From contig NZ_CP092488.2 in the NCBI RefSeq assembly GCF_022430545.2, forward strand, positions 5,022,001-5,086,000: DNA of 64,000 nucleotides. The letters run 5' to 3'. The translations under genes were made by a program, and so were the position numbers. Source of the DNA: Mycobacterium paraterrae (GTDB lineage Bacteria > Actinomycetota > Actinomycetes > Mycobacteriales > Mycobacteriaceae). This document shows positions 26,368 through 34,827 of this stretch, piece after piece (the first letter of the stretch is position 1; every line of letters begins with the position of its first letter). The notes under the pieces are model-generated. The model was not told the origin of the DNA. It worked only from the letters and a program-made list of their open reading frames with translations, and did no database searches.

Positions 26368-27924
26368 GTGAGCACACAACCCGGTTACCTGGCCCCCACC
26401 GTCTCCACCGCCACCTCGCTGCCCCGTCGCGGCGCCAAGTCCGCGGTGCTGATCGTTCCGGTGGCGTCGTCGGGTCCGGCGGACGTCAACGACGAGCCGG
26501 GCGCCGTCGTCGTCGACGCCGGCTCACTGTTGCCCAAGGACGCGGTGACCGAAATCGAAGCGGGTCTGCGGGCTCTCAACGCCACCGGCGCCGTCGAGCA
26601 GGTGCACCGCCTCGTGGTGACGTCGCTGCCGGTGGCCAGCGTGCTCACGATCGGGCTGGGCAAGCAGCGCAGCGAATGGCCCTCAGACCTGATCCGCCGC
26701 GCGGCCGGTTCGGCCGCACGTTCGCTCAGTGGCGCCGACGCCGCGATCACCACGCTGGGCGCCCTGCCCGGCGAGGGTGCGCTCGAAGCCGCGGTCGAGG
26801 GCTTGATCCTGGGCAGCTATCGGTTCACCGCGTTTCGCACCGACAAGACGGCCCCGAAAGATCCAGGCCTGCGCAGCATCACCGTGCTGTCCGCCGACAA
26901 AGCCGCCAAGGCGCAGGCCGCGCATGCCGCCGCGGTCGCCGCAGCCGTCGCCACCGCGCGCGACCTGATCAACACCCCGCCCAGCCACCTGTTCCCCGCT
27001 GAATTCGCCAAAAGGGCAAAGACTTTGGGTGACTCCGTCGGGCTCGAGGTCGAAGTGCTCGATGACAAGGCACTGCAGAAGAACGGCTATGGCGGCATCA
27101 TCGGCGTCGGGCAGGGTTCGTCGCGGCTGCCGCGGCTGGTCCGGCTGTCGCATCACGGATCGCGGTTGGCCAAGAAGCCGAAGCAGGCGAAACGTGTCGC
27201 GCTGGTAGGCAAGGGCGTCACCTTCGACACCGGCGGCATCTCGATCAAGCCCGCGGCGTCGATGCACCACATGACCTCGGACATGGGGGGTGCTGCGGCG
27301 GTGATCGCGACCGTGACGCTCGCCGCGCAGCTGCAACTTCCGATCGACGTCATTGCCACCGTGCCGATGGCCGAGAACATGCCCTCGGGCACGGCGCAAC
27401 GCCCCGGCGATGTGCTGACTCAATACGGCGGAACGACGGTCGAAGTCCTCAACACCGACGCCGAAGGACGATTGATTCTGGCCGACGCGATCGTGCGGGC
27501 ATGCGAGGACAACCCCGACTACCTCATCGAGACGTCGACATTGACCGGCGCGCAGACGGTTGCGCTCGGCGCCCGCACGCCAGGAGTGATGGGCAGCGAC
27601 GATTTCCGCGACCGGGTCGCCACCATCTCACAACGGATCGGCGAAAACGGCTGGGCCATGCCACTTCCGGATGAACTGAAGGACGACCTGAAGTCGACCG
27701 TCGCCGACCTGGCCAACATCAGCGGTCAACGGTTTGCCGGGATGCTGGTGGCCGGGGTGTTCCTGCGCGAGTTCGTCGCCGATGGAGTCAACTGGGCGCA
27801 CATCGATGTCGCCGCACCTGCATACAACACCGGCGGCCCGTGGGGTTACACGCCGAAGGGCGGGACGGGCGTCCCCACTCGCACCATGTTCGCGGTGCTC
27901 GAGGACATCGCCGCGAACGGCTAA
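26368..27924 (+). CDS. pepB: Leucyl aminopeptidase (M17)
   Basis: 518 aa from GTG 26368 (STQPGYLAPTVSTATSLPRRG). The M17 catalytic domain is in the C-terminal half: VGKGVTFDTGGISIKPAASM, the two-metal-site Asp/Lys region DMGGAAAVIAT, and the signature NTDAEGRLILADA. It removes N-terminal amino acids from peptides in the cytosol, normally as a hexamer with two divalent metals. Ortholog of Rv2213. The convergent membrane-protein gene abuts it: the two stop codons are directly adjacent at 27922-27927. Confidence 0.95.
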   Translation: MSTQPGYLAPTVSTATSLPRRGAKSAVLIVPVASSGPADVNDEPGAVVVDAGSLLPKDAVTEIEAGLRALNATGAVEQVHRLVVTSLPVASVLTIGLGKQRSEWPSDLIRRAAGSAARSLSGADAAITTLGALPGEGALEAAVEGLILGSYRFTAFRTDKTAPKDPGLRSITVLSADKAAKAQAAHAAAVAAAVATARDLINTPPSHLFPAEFAKRAKTLGDSVGLEVEVLDDKALQKNGYGGIIGVGQGSSRLPRLVRLSHHGSRLAKKPKQAKRVALVGKGVTFDTGGISIKPAASMHHMTSDMGGAAAVIATVTLAAQLQLPIDVIATVPMAENMPSGTAQRPGDVLTQYGGTTVEVLNTDAEGRLILADAIVRACEDNPDYLIETSTLTGAQTVALGARTPGVMGSDDFRDRVATISQRIGENGWAMPLPDELKDDLKSTVADLANISGQRFAGMLVAGVFLREFVADGVNWAHIDVAAPAYNTGGPWGYTPKGGTGVPTRTMFAVLEDIAANG

Positions 27925-28665
27925 TCAGCCACCGACGGTGGGACGGCTGAACCAGCGAACTTTCTGTCGCCACGATTGCGCCGACGTCAGCGCGAACCCT
28001 GCGCCGCAGGCACACGCGAAGAACCAGACCATCGCGGCGGTTGCCTCGTTCTGGAACACGGGAACTAGCGCAGTGATGATGCGCACCGCGCAGGCCCCGA
28101 CGCCACAGGCCGAGGCGATCAGGTACAAATTGGCCATGTTGCGCGACCGGGGGTCCTGTCGCAGCACCAGCAACGCACGTGAGCCGAAGACGAGCAGGTA
28201 CGACAACGTGATGCAGAGCGTCAGCCAGTAGACGCTCAACCAGAAATCGGTCGGCAGCGCGAAGAAATCGCGCGTATAGACCTTGCTACCGCGGCTGAGC
28301 GTGAATGCCGCCAACAGCAGCGGGATGCACAACGTAGCGGGCCGTTCTACGTATTGCGTGAATGATCGCTGCAGCGCTCCGTCGTCGGCGACTCGACCGA
28401 GCGCGTTGTAGACGATCGCCGACGCCGCGACGATGTAGCTGTCGTGACCGATATAGCTCTGCAGGTTCCACACGCCGGTCAGGTCATGAAGTGCCACGCC
28501 GAGGGTGTTGGCCGCTAACGGCGACATCAATACGACCGCGAGCCCCTGAAGGGCGATGTTCAATGTCGCGGCCACTTCCCACCGGCAGCTCCAGGTGAAT
28601 CGGCGGATCCACAGACTCCAGCCGATGCAGGCCAGGGTGACGATGATCAGAGCGCTCAGTGCCAC
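27925..28665 (-). CDS. Seven-helix membrane protein, unknown function
   Basis: 246 aa. Predicted helices include ALIIVTLACIGWSLWI, EVAATLNIALQGLAVVLM, TLCIPLLLAAFTL, FWLSVYWLTLCITLSYLLVFG and MVWFFACACGAGFALTS. There are no recognisable catalytic motifs. It follows an HTH gene by 26 bp on the same strand, and the two probably form an operon, a pairing seen repeatedly in mycobacterial accessory DNA. M. tuberculosis has ephD (Rv2214c) at this point; that gene is missing here. The 28666-28691 junction and the following gene are AT-richer than the neighbours, which suggests acquisition. Confidence 0.72.
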   Translation of the reverse strand: MALSALIIVTLACIGWSLWIRRFTWSCRWEVAATLNIALQGLAVVLMSPLAANTLGVALHDLTGVWNLQSYIGHDSYIVAASAIVYNALGRVADDGALQRSFTQYVERPATLCIPLLLAAFTLSRGSKVYTRDFFALPTDFWLSVYWLTLCITLSYLLVFGSRALLVLRQDPRSRNMANLYLIASACGVGACAVRIITALVPVFQNEATAAMVWFFACACGAGFALTSAQSWRQKVRWFSRPTVGG

Positions 28666-28691
28666 AGCAGTACCTCGTACAAATTAACGAT

Positions 28692-29144
28692 TTACAGCGG
28701 CGGCGCGTCCGAGCGTGGCCGCCATTCCGAGATCTTCGTCGGCTGCTGCAGGGTCTTGACAGTGCCGGCCCCGACCGCGTGAATTTGCATACCGCCGCGA
28801 ATCTCCTCGGCCAGCGCGGTGACCTCTTCGGGCTCGATAAACCGGTACCGCGTCAACAACTCGGCGCGGTTGATGCCGAGATTGGCCGCAGCCACCCGCA
28901 AGTTATCGGCGGTGATCAGCGTTCCCTTGTCCAATTGGTCGTAATAAGTCGAACGCGGGAGTTCCATCGCGGTCCAGATCTCTTCCCTGCTCAGTGAGCG
29001 ACCTGCCAGGTAGGAGAGCACGGTGGCAAGTTCCTTGCCGCTGTCATCGGGATACACGTCGAACAAGATATCCAAGTTCTCGGCTTTCCGGAATGCCATT
29101 CGCGTTAAAAGCCGATTATTGGGCGCTTTTCGGGTAACGCACAT
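28692..29144 (-). CDS. HTH-type transcriptional regulator
   Basis: 150 aa from ATG 29144; ATG 29099 is an in-frame alternative and neither has a well-spaced RBS. A helix-turn-helix lies at about residues 50-95: LSREEIWTAMELPRSTYYDQLDK (shortened: SREEIWTAMELPRSTYYDQ), then ADNLRVAAANLGINRAELL, an Xre/lambda-like arrangement. The C-terminal part is acidic, then Pro/Arg-rich. It sits directly upstream of the seven-helix membrane protein gene and is the probable regulator of that pair. An inverted repeat lies 20 bp upstream. The codons and flanks are less GC-rich than neighbouring core genes. Confidence 0.72.
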   Translation of the reverse strand: MCVTRKAPNNRLLTRMAFRKAENLDILFDVYPDDSGKELATVLSYLAGRSLSREEIWTAMELPRSTYYDQLDKGTLITADNLRVAAANLGINRAELLTRYRFIEPEEVTALAEEIRGGMQIHAVGAGTVKTLQQPTKISEWRPRSDAPPL

Positions 29145-29163
29145 CCTTTACTTCGGATCGAAA

Positions 29164-29179
29164 GTCCGGTTTATCGGAC
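29164..29179. promoter_or_regulatory. Candidate operator upstream of HTH gene
   Basis: Inverted repeat GTCCG-N6-CGGAC, 20 bp upstream of the HTH gene's first ATG, in the 289-bp gap (29145-29433) shared with divergent dlaT. Position and size fit an autoregulatory site; this is inference. The rest of the gap shows no gene, only the GAGGAG ribosome-binding site of dlaT. Confidence 0.35.
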
Positions 29180-29433
29180 GTCACAATGTCTGTGGCCTTC
29201 TGGTTTGCTCTCAGCAACGGTGCGATTGAGATTTGTCTCACACACGCCGCCGCGTGTCCGCTGCATCGCGGCAGTGCGAAACGACCGTCAGAGCTCGCCC
29301 TGGATGTGTACCGACGTGGCCGCAGTGACAGGATGGTTTCGGTAATCCGGGCTGCAGCTTCGGTACACCACACTGTGGTAAGCCAGAGGTCGAACTGCGT
29401 CCACCGACTGATCAATCGAGGAGTCGACTTCAC

Positions 29434-31203
29434 ATGGCCTTCTCAGTGCAGATGCCGGCGCTCGGTGAGAGCGTTACCGAGGGAACTGTCACCCGGTGGC
29501 TGAAGCAAGAAGGCGACGCGGTCGAGGTCGACGAGCCGTTGCTGGAAGTGTCCACCGACAAGGTCGACACCGAGATTCCTTCGCCCGCAGCGGGTGTGCT
29601 GACCAAAATCGTTGCCCACGAGGACGACACCGTCGAGGTCGGCGGCGAGCTCGCCGTGATCGGCGACGCATCCGAAGGCGGCCAGCCCGCCGAGCAACCG
29701 GCACCCGAGCCGGCGGCCCCCTCGGCACCCGAACCGCAGGCCGCCCCCGAGCCGGAGCCGCAACCCACGGCTGAACCACCGGCTCCTGCCGCGCCGGCCG
29801 CCAGTGAGCAGGGAGCAAGCGCAGACTCGCAGCCGGTGCTGATGCCCGAACTGGGCGAGTCCGTCACCGAAGGCACGGTCACCCGCTGGCTGAAGAAGGT
29901 GGGCGACTCCGTCCAGGTCGACGAGCCGCTGGTCGAGGTCTCCACCGACAAGGTCGACACCGAGATCCCGTCACCGGTGGCGGGCACCCTGCTCAGCATC
30001 ACTGCCGAGGAGGACGTCACCGTCTCAGTCGGCGGTGAACTTGCCCGAATCGGCACCGGCGCACCCGCACCGGCACCCGCCGCAGCTCCCGCTCCGCCCG
30101 CGCCGCCGGCTCCGCCCGCGCCTCCCGCCCCACCGGCGGCCCCGGCCCCACCGGCAGCCCCGGCTGCGCCGGCGCCCCCTGCTCCCGCCGCGCAGCCCGC
30201 ACCCGCGGCGCCGCAACCGGCAGCCGAAGCCGCACCGACTACCGACGGCACCCCTTACGTCACTCCCCTGGTCCGAAAGCTGGCCGCCGAGAACAACGTT
30301 GACCTCGGCTCGCTAACCGGAACCGGGGTCGGCGGTCGCATCCGCAAGCAGGATGTGCTGGCCGCCGCCGAACAGAAGAAGCAGGCCGCCTCGGCGCCGG
30401 CTCCTGCGGCAGCCGCCCCGGCGCCGGCCCCGGCCGCCCCGAAGCCGAGCGCCCCGACGCCCGCGCCCGCGCTGGCCCACCTGCGCGGCACCACCCAGAA
30501 GGCCAGCCGGATTCGCCAGCTCACCGCGAAGAAGACCCGGGAGTCGCTACAGGCCACCGCGCAGCTGACGCAGACCCACGAGGTCGACATGACCCGCATC
30601 GTCGCGTTGCGCAACAAGGCCAAGAATGCCTTCGCCGAGCGCGAGGGTGTGAACCTGACGTTCCTGCCGTTCATTGCGCGGGCTGCCATCGACGCGCTGA
30701 AGGCGCACCCGAACATCAACGCGAGCTACAACGAAGACAGCAAGGAAATCACCTATTACGACGCCGAGCATCTCGGCTTCGCGGTGGACACCGAGCAAGG
30801 CCTGCTCTCCCCCGTGATCCACAACGCGGGCGACCTGTCGCTGGCCGGACTGGCCCGCGCCATCGCCGACATCGCCGCCCGCGCCCGCTCCGGTGACCTG
30901 CGGCCTGACGAACTGTCCGGCGGCACCTTCACCATCACCAACATCGGAAGCCAAGGCGCCCTGTTCGACACGCCGATCCTGGTTCCGCCGCAAGCGGCGA
31001 TGCTGGGCACCGGCGCGATCGTCAAGCGGCCCCGCGTGGTCGTCGACGAGACCGGCAACGAGTCGATCGGCGTGCGGTCGATCTGCTACTTGCCGCTGAC
31101 CTACGACCACCGGTTGATCGACGGTGCCGACGCCGGTCGATTCCTTACCACCGTCAGGCATCGGCTCGAGGAAGGCGCATTCGAGGCCGACCTGGGTCTT
31201 TGA
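29434..31203 (+). CDS. dlaT: Dihydrolipoamide acyltransferase (E2)
   Basis: 589 aa from ATG 29434 with GAGGAG upstream. Two lipoyl domains (about residues 1-80 and 130-210) each carry the lipoyl-lysine motif VSTDKVDTEIPSP. A long Pro/Ala linker, a peripheral E3-binding domain (VTPLVRKLAAENNVDL..GVGGRIRKQDV), another linker and the catalytic domain ending DHRLIDGADAGRF follow. It is the E2 core of pyruvate dehydrogenase and, in mycobacteria, also part of peroxynitrite reductase/peroxidase with Lpd, AhpC and AhpD. Ortholog of Rv2215. lipB and lipA, which make its cofactor, lie just downstream. Confidence 0.95.
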   Translation: MAFSVQMPALGESVTEGTVTRWLKQEGDAVEVDEPLLEVSTDKVDTEIPSPAAGVLTKIVAHEDDTVEVGGELAVIGDASEGGQPAEQPAPEPAAPSAPEPQAAPEPEPQPTAEPPAPAAPAASEQGASADSQPVLMPELGESVTEGTVTRWLKKVGDSVQVDEPLVEVSTDKVDTEIPSPVAGTLLSITAEEDVTVSVGGELARIGTGAPAPAPAAAPAPPAPPAPPAPPAPPAAPAPPAAPAAPAPPAPAAQPAPAAPQPAAEAAPTTDGTPYVTPLVRKLAAENNVDLGSLTGTGVGGRIRKQDVLAAAEQKKQAASAPAPAAAAPAPAPAAPKPSAPTPAPALAHLRGTTQKASRIRQLTAKKTRESLQATAQLTQTHEVDMTRIVALRNKAKNAFAEREGVNLTFLPFIARAAIDALKAHPNINASYNEDSKEITYYDAEHLGFAVDTEQGLLSPVIHNAGDLSLAGLARAIADIAARARSGDLRPDELSGGTFTITNIGSQGALFDTPILVPPQAAMLGTGAIVKRPRVVVDETGNESIGVRSICYLPLTYDHRLIDGADAGRFLTTVRHRLEEGAFEADLGL

Positions 31204-31225
31204 GGCCGCCGGGGATACTCGACTC

Positions 31226-32134
31226 GTGGGCTCTACCGTCGCGATCGCAGGCTCGTCCGGCCTGATCGGTTCGGCACTCGTCAACGCGCTGCGCGCCGCC
31301 GACCACCAAGTGCTGCGCATCGTGCGGCGAGCGCCGGCGCATGCCGGAGAGCTGCACTGGGACCCCGACAGCGGTGAATTCGACGCCGGGGCGCTGAGCG
31401 GCGTCGACGCGGTGGTGAACATGTGCGGCATCAACGTCGGCCAGCGTCGCTGGTCGGGTGCGTTCAAGCAGAACCTGCGCGACAGTCGCATCACCCCGAC
31501 CGAAGTGTTGTCCAACGCGGTCGCCGACGCCGGCGTCGGCGTGCTCGTCAACGCAAGCGCGGTCGGCTACTACGGCAACACCAAGGACCACGCCGTCGAC
31601 GAGACCGCTTCGGCGGGAACGGGTTTCCTGGCGCAACTGTGCGTGGACTGGGAAGCTGTCACCGCGCCCGCCCGCGACGCCGGCACCCGGGTGGTCCTGG
31701 CCCGCACGGGCGTGGTGTTGGCCGCAGCGGGCGGCGCGTTGCGTCAGCTGCGGCCGCTGTTCTCGCTCGGGCTGGGCGCCCGGCTGGGCAGCGGCCGGCA
31801 GTACATGTCGTGGATCAGCTTGGAGGACACCGTCCGGGCGCTGCAGTTCGCGATCTTCGACGAGCGGCTGTCGGGGCCGGCCAACCTCACCGGACCCGCT
31901 CCCGTCACCAACGCCGAATTCACCACGGCCCTGGGCCGGGCGCTGAACCGATCGACCCCGCTGATGGTGCCTGGGTTCGTGGTACGCGCCGCGCTCGGCG
32001 AGTTCGCCGACGAGGCCCTGTTGAGCGGGCAACGCGCCATTCCCGGCGTCCTGGAGCGGACCGGCTTCGAATTCCACCACAACACCGTCGGCGAGGCCCT
32101 GCGCTACGCGACGGCGAAGGGCTCCGCGGAATAG
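31226..32134 (+). CDS. TIGR01777-type SDR epimerase (Rv2216-type)
   Basis: 302 aa from GTG 31226. Rossmann N-terminus with the NAD(P) glycine motif AGSSGLIGSALV; NMCGINVGQRRWS, SAVGYYGN and the extended-SDR C-terminal domain MSWISLEDTVRALQF and GPAPVTNAEFT are typical of the TIGR01777/YfcH family of putative sugar-nucleotide epimerases. The canonical YxxxK is not obvious: the region reads YYGNTKDHAVDE. The substrate is unknown. It starts 22 bp after dlaT and is followed by lipB, which implies a dlaT-Rv2216-lipB-lipA transcript. Confidence 0.88.
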   Translation: MGSTVAIAGSSGLIGSALVNALRAADHQVLRIVRRAPAHAGELHWDPDSGEFDAGALSGVDAVVNMCGINVGQRRWSGAFKQNLRDSRITPTEVLSNAVADAGVGVLVNASAVGYYGNTKDHAVDETASAGTGFLAQLCVDWEAVTAPARDAGTRVVLARTGVVLAAAGGALRQLRPLFSLGLGARLGSGRQYMSWISLEDTVRALQFAIFDERLSGPANLTGPAPVTNAEFTTALGRALNRSTPLMVPGFVVRAALGEFADEALLSGQRAIPGVLERTGFEFHHNTVGEALRYATAKGSAE

Positions 32135-32183
32135 TTCTCGCCGCTGCCAGCCTGTCACCAGCTTCGGGTTGTACCGTCGCTGT

Positions 32184-32903
32184 GTGAGTTCGATCCGTTC
32201 GAGCACCGCCGCCATCGACGTCCGGCAGATGGCCACCGTCGACTATCGGGTCGCCTGGCAACTGCAGCAGGAGTTGGCCGATTCGCGGGTAGCCGGTGGC
32301 ATGGATTCGCTGCTGCTGCTCGAACATCCGTCGGTGTACACCGCCGGGCGGCGCACCGCCGCCGAGGAGCGGCCGCATGACGGCACGCCGGTCGTCGACA
32401 CCGACCGCGGCGGCAAGATCACCTGGCACGGGCCGGGCCAGCTGGTCGGCTATCCGATCATCGGGCTGGCGGAGCCGCTCGACGTGGTCAACTACGTGCG
32501 CCGCATCGAAGAAGCCCTGATCAAGGTCTGCACCGACCTAGGCGTGCAGGTCGGTCGGGTCGACGGTCGTTCCGGGGTGTGGCTGCCGGCCGGGCCCGGT
32601 CAGCCGGCGCGCAAAGTCGCCGCCATCGGGGTACGGGTGTCACGCGCAACGACGCTGCATGGCTTCGCGCTGAACTGTGACTGCGACCTCGACGCCTTCC
32701 AGGCGATCGTTCCCTGCGGTATCAGCGATGCAGGAGTGACGTCTTTGTCGGCCGAACTGGGCCGGCGGGTGGGCGTCAACGACGTGCGGTCAGCAGTCGC
32801 CGAGGCGGTCTGCGATGCCCTCGACGGGCGGCTGGCAGTTGCCGTGCATCCCTGCGCAACGCCGGAGCACGCCATCGCGCGCGCATCGTCCTCGGACCGC
32901 TGA
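32184..32903 (+). CDS. lipB: Octanoyl-ACP:protein octanoyltransferase
   Basis: 239 aa from GTG 32184 (SSIRSSTAAIDVRQM); TTG 32169 is an upstream alternative. LipB motifs: LLLLEHPSVYTAGRR, DRGGKITWHGPGQLVGYPI, and the catalytic Cys/Lys region RKVAAIGVRVSRATTLHGFALN with IVPCGISD. It moves octanoate from acyl carrier protein to lipoyl domains, including those of DlaT encoded upstream. Ortholog of Rv2217. LipA acts next and its gene follows after 30 bp. Confidence 0.95.
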   Translation: MSSIRSSTAAIDVRQMATVDYRVAWQLQQELADSRVAGGMDSLLLLEHPSVYTAGRRTAAEERPHDGTPVVDTDRGGKITWHGPGQLVGYPIIGLAEPLDVVNYVRRIEEALIKVCTDLGVQVGRVDGRSGVWLPAGPGQPARKVAAIGVRVSRATTLHGFALNCDCDLDAFQAIVPCGISDAGVTSLSAELGRRVGVNDVRSAVAEAVCDALDGRLAVAVHPCATPEHAIARASSSDR

Positions 32904-32933
32904 GCAACCCGCCGCGCGCGTAGCATCGTCTTC

Positions 32934-33881
32934 GTGACCGTCGCCCCAGAAGGTCGGAAACTGCTGCGCCTGGAAGTGCGCAACGCGGAAACCCCGATCG
33001 AACGCAAACCGCCGTGGATCAAGACCCGGCTGCGGATGGGACCCGAGTACACCGACCTGAAGAAGCTGGTCCGCCGCGAGGGCCTGCACACCGTGTGCGA
33101 GGAAGCCGGCTGCCCGAACATCTACGAGTGCTGGGAAGACCGCGAGGCCACCTTCCTGATCGGCGGCGAAGTCTGCAGCCGCCGCTGCGACTTCTGCCAG
33201 ATCGACACCGGCAAACCCGCGCCGCTCGACCGTGACGAACCGCGACGGGTCGCCGAAAGCGTGCAGGCGATGAGCCTGCGCTACTCCACGGTCACCGGGG
33301 TGGCCCGCGACGACCTACCCGACGGCGGCGCCTGGCTGTACGCCGAAACCGTGCGCGCCATCAAGCAGTTGAACCCCTCCACCGGCGTCGAATTGTTGAT
33401 TCCCGACTTCAATGGCAACGCAGACCAGTTGCGCGAAGTCTTCGAGTCCCGGCCAGAAGTGTTGGCGCACAACCTCGAAACGGTGCCGCGCATCTTCCAG
33501 CGAATCCGTCCGGCCTTCTCCTATCAGCGCAGCCTCGCGGTGATCACGGCCGCGCGCGACTTCGGTCTGGTGACCAAGAGCAACCTCATCCTGGGCATGG
33601 GCGAGACGCCCGACGAGGTGCGCGCGGCGCTGACCGATCTGCACGAGGCCGGCTGCGACATCGTCACGATCACCCAGTACCTGCGCCCGACGGCGCGGCA
33701 CCATCCAGTCGATCGCTGGGTGCACCCCGACGAGTTCGTCGACTACGAGCGATACGCCGAGCACCTGGGATTCGCCGGGGTGCTGGCCGGTCCGCTGGTC
33801 CGCTCCTCGTACCGCGCCGGCCGGCTGTATCAGCAGGCCCATCAGCGGCGGTTCGAGACGCCGACCGCACAGCCGGGCTGA
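32934..33881 (+). CDS. lipA: Lipoyl synthase (radical SAM)
   Basis: 315 aa from GTG 32934. It has both [4Fe-4S] sites: the auxiliary cluster CEEAGCPNIYECW in the N-terminal part and the radical SAM CSRRCDFCQID. The C-terminal FAGVLAGPLVRSSYRAG is the conserved tail with the Ser ligand of the auxiliary cluster. It inserts two sulfurs into protein-bound octanoyl groups to make lipoate. Ortholog of Rv2218. The auxiliary cluster is consumed in turnover, so it depends on Fe-S carriers such as the ErpA encoded at 17379-17735. Confidence 0.96.
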   Translation: MTVAPEGRKLLRLEVRNAETPIERKPPWIKTRLRMGPEYTDLKKLVRREGLHTVCEEAGCPNIYECWEDREATFLIGGEVCSRRCDFCQIDTGKPAPLDRDEPRRVAESVQAMSLRYSTVTGVARDDLPDGGAWLYAETVRAIKQLNPSTGVELLIPDFNGNADQLREVFESRPEVLAHNLETVPRIFQRIRPAFSYQRSLAVITAARDFGLVTKSNLILGMGETPDEVRAALTDLHEAGCDIVTITQYLRPTARHHPVDRWVHPDEFVDYERYAEHLGFAGVLAGPLVRSSYRAGRLYQQAHQRRFETPTAQPG

Positions 33882-33909
33882 CACCGGCGTTTGCGTATTC
33901 TTGGCGATT

Positions 33910-34662
33910 ATGGCCAAATCCCGCAGCGCCAAGCCCAGCAAGGCCGCCCGCGCCGAGGCGAAAGCCGCTCGCAAGGTGGCCAGCAGAGAACGTCGTAGCC
34001 AGCTGTGGCAGGCGTTCAACATCCAACGCAAAGAGGACAAGCGGCTGCTGCCATACATGGTCGGCGCGTTCCTGCTGATCGTGGTGATCGCGGTGGTGAT
34101 CGGGTTGTTCGCCGGTGGTTTCTCGGCGGTCTCGCTGCCCATCCTCGGCGTCGTGCTCGGCGCGCTGGTGGCATTCATCATCTTCGGCCGGCGCGCGCAG
34201 AAGTCGGTGTACGGCAAGGCGGAAGGCCAAGCCGGCGCGGCCGCCTGGGCGCTGGACAACCTGCGGGGCAAATGGCGGGTCACCCCCGGCGTCGCCGCCA
34301 CGGGTCACCTCGACGCCGTGCACCGGGTGCTGGGCCGGCCCGGCGTGATCCTGGTCGGCGAGGGCTCGGCGGCACGGGTCAAACCTCTTCTCGCGCAAGA
34401 GAAGAAGCGGACGGCTCGGCTGGTCGGCGACGTGCCGATCTACGACATCATCGTCGGCAACGGCGACGGCGAGGTTCCCCTCGCCAAGCTGGAGCGTCAC
34501 CTGACCAAGCTGCCGTCGAACATCACCGTCAAGCAGATGGATTCGCTGGAGTCGCGGCTGGCCGCGCTGGGCTCGCGCGCTGGCACCGCCGCGATGCCCA
34601 AGGGCCCAATGCCCGGCGGCGCCAAGATGCGCGGCGTCCAGCGCACGGTTCGTCGGCGCTGA
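33910..34662 (+). CDS. DUF4191 membrane protein (Rv2219-type)
   Basis: 250 aa from ATG 33910 (MAKSRSAKPSKAARAEAK). The very basic N-terminus precedes two membrane helices (LLPYMVGAFLLIVVIAVVIG; VSLPILGVVLGALVAFIIFG). A long cytosolic domain follows, with the conserved GQAGAAAWALDNLRGKWRV, PGVILVGEGSAARVKPLLAQ and GNGDGEVPLAKL. This is the actinobacterial DUF4191 family next to lipA. Function is unknown. The MIRU-like tandem repeat begins 10 bp after its stop codon. Confidence 0.88.
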   Translation: MAKSRSAKPSKAARAEAKAARKVASRERRSQLWQAFNIQRKEDKRLLPYMVGAFLLIVVIAVVIGLFAGGFSAVSLPILGVVLGALVAFIIFGRRAQKSVYGKAEGQAGAAAWALDNLRGKWRVTPGVAATGHLDAVHRVLGRPGVILVGEGSAARVKPLLAQEKKRTARLVGDVPIYDIIVGNGDGEVPLAKLERHLTKLPSNITVKQMDSLESRLAALGSRAGTAAMPKGPMPGGAKMRGVQRTVRRR

Positions 34663-34671
34663 TTCCTGACA

Positions 34672-34818
34672 CGCCCGAAATCAGCGCCGCGACGATGCAG
34701 GGGGTCCTGAGGAGGAGCGGCGCCCGAAATCAGCGCCGCGACGATGCAGGGGGTCCTGAGGAGGAGCGGCGCCCGAAATCAGCGCCGCGACGATGCAGGG
34801 GGTCCTGAGGAGAAGCGG
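34672..34818. repeat. 3 x 49 bp tandem repeat, MIRU-like
   Basis: Three head-to-tail 49-bp units start at 34672, 34721 and 34770. Each begins CGCCCGAAATCAGCGCCGCG and contains GACGATGCAG and GAGGAGCGG. Units 1 and 2 look identical; unit 3 has GAGAAGCGG. The motif pattern resembles mycobacterial interspersed repetitive units (MIRU). It occupies the space between two convergent genes, 10 bp from each. Confidence 0.85.
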
Positions 34819-34827
34819 CGCACGGTA

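Noticed and set aside
30061..30240. Possible minisatellite in dlaT
   Set aside because: Irregular GCx/CCx codons of an Ala/Pro linker, no fixed period.
34672..34818. CRISPR-like array
   Set aside because: The three 49-bp units are directly contiguous with no spacers, and there are no cas genes nearby.
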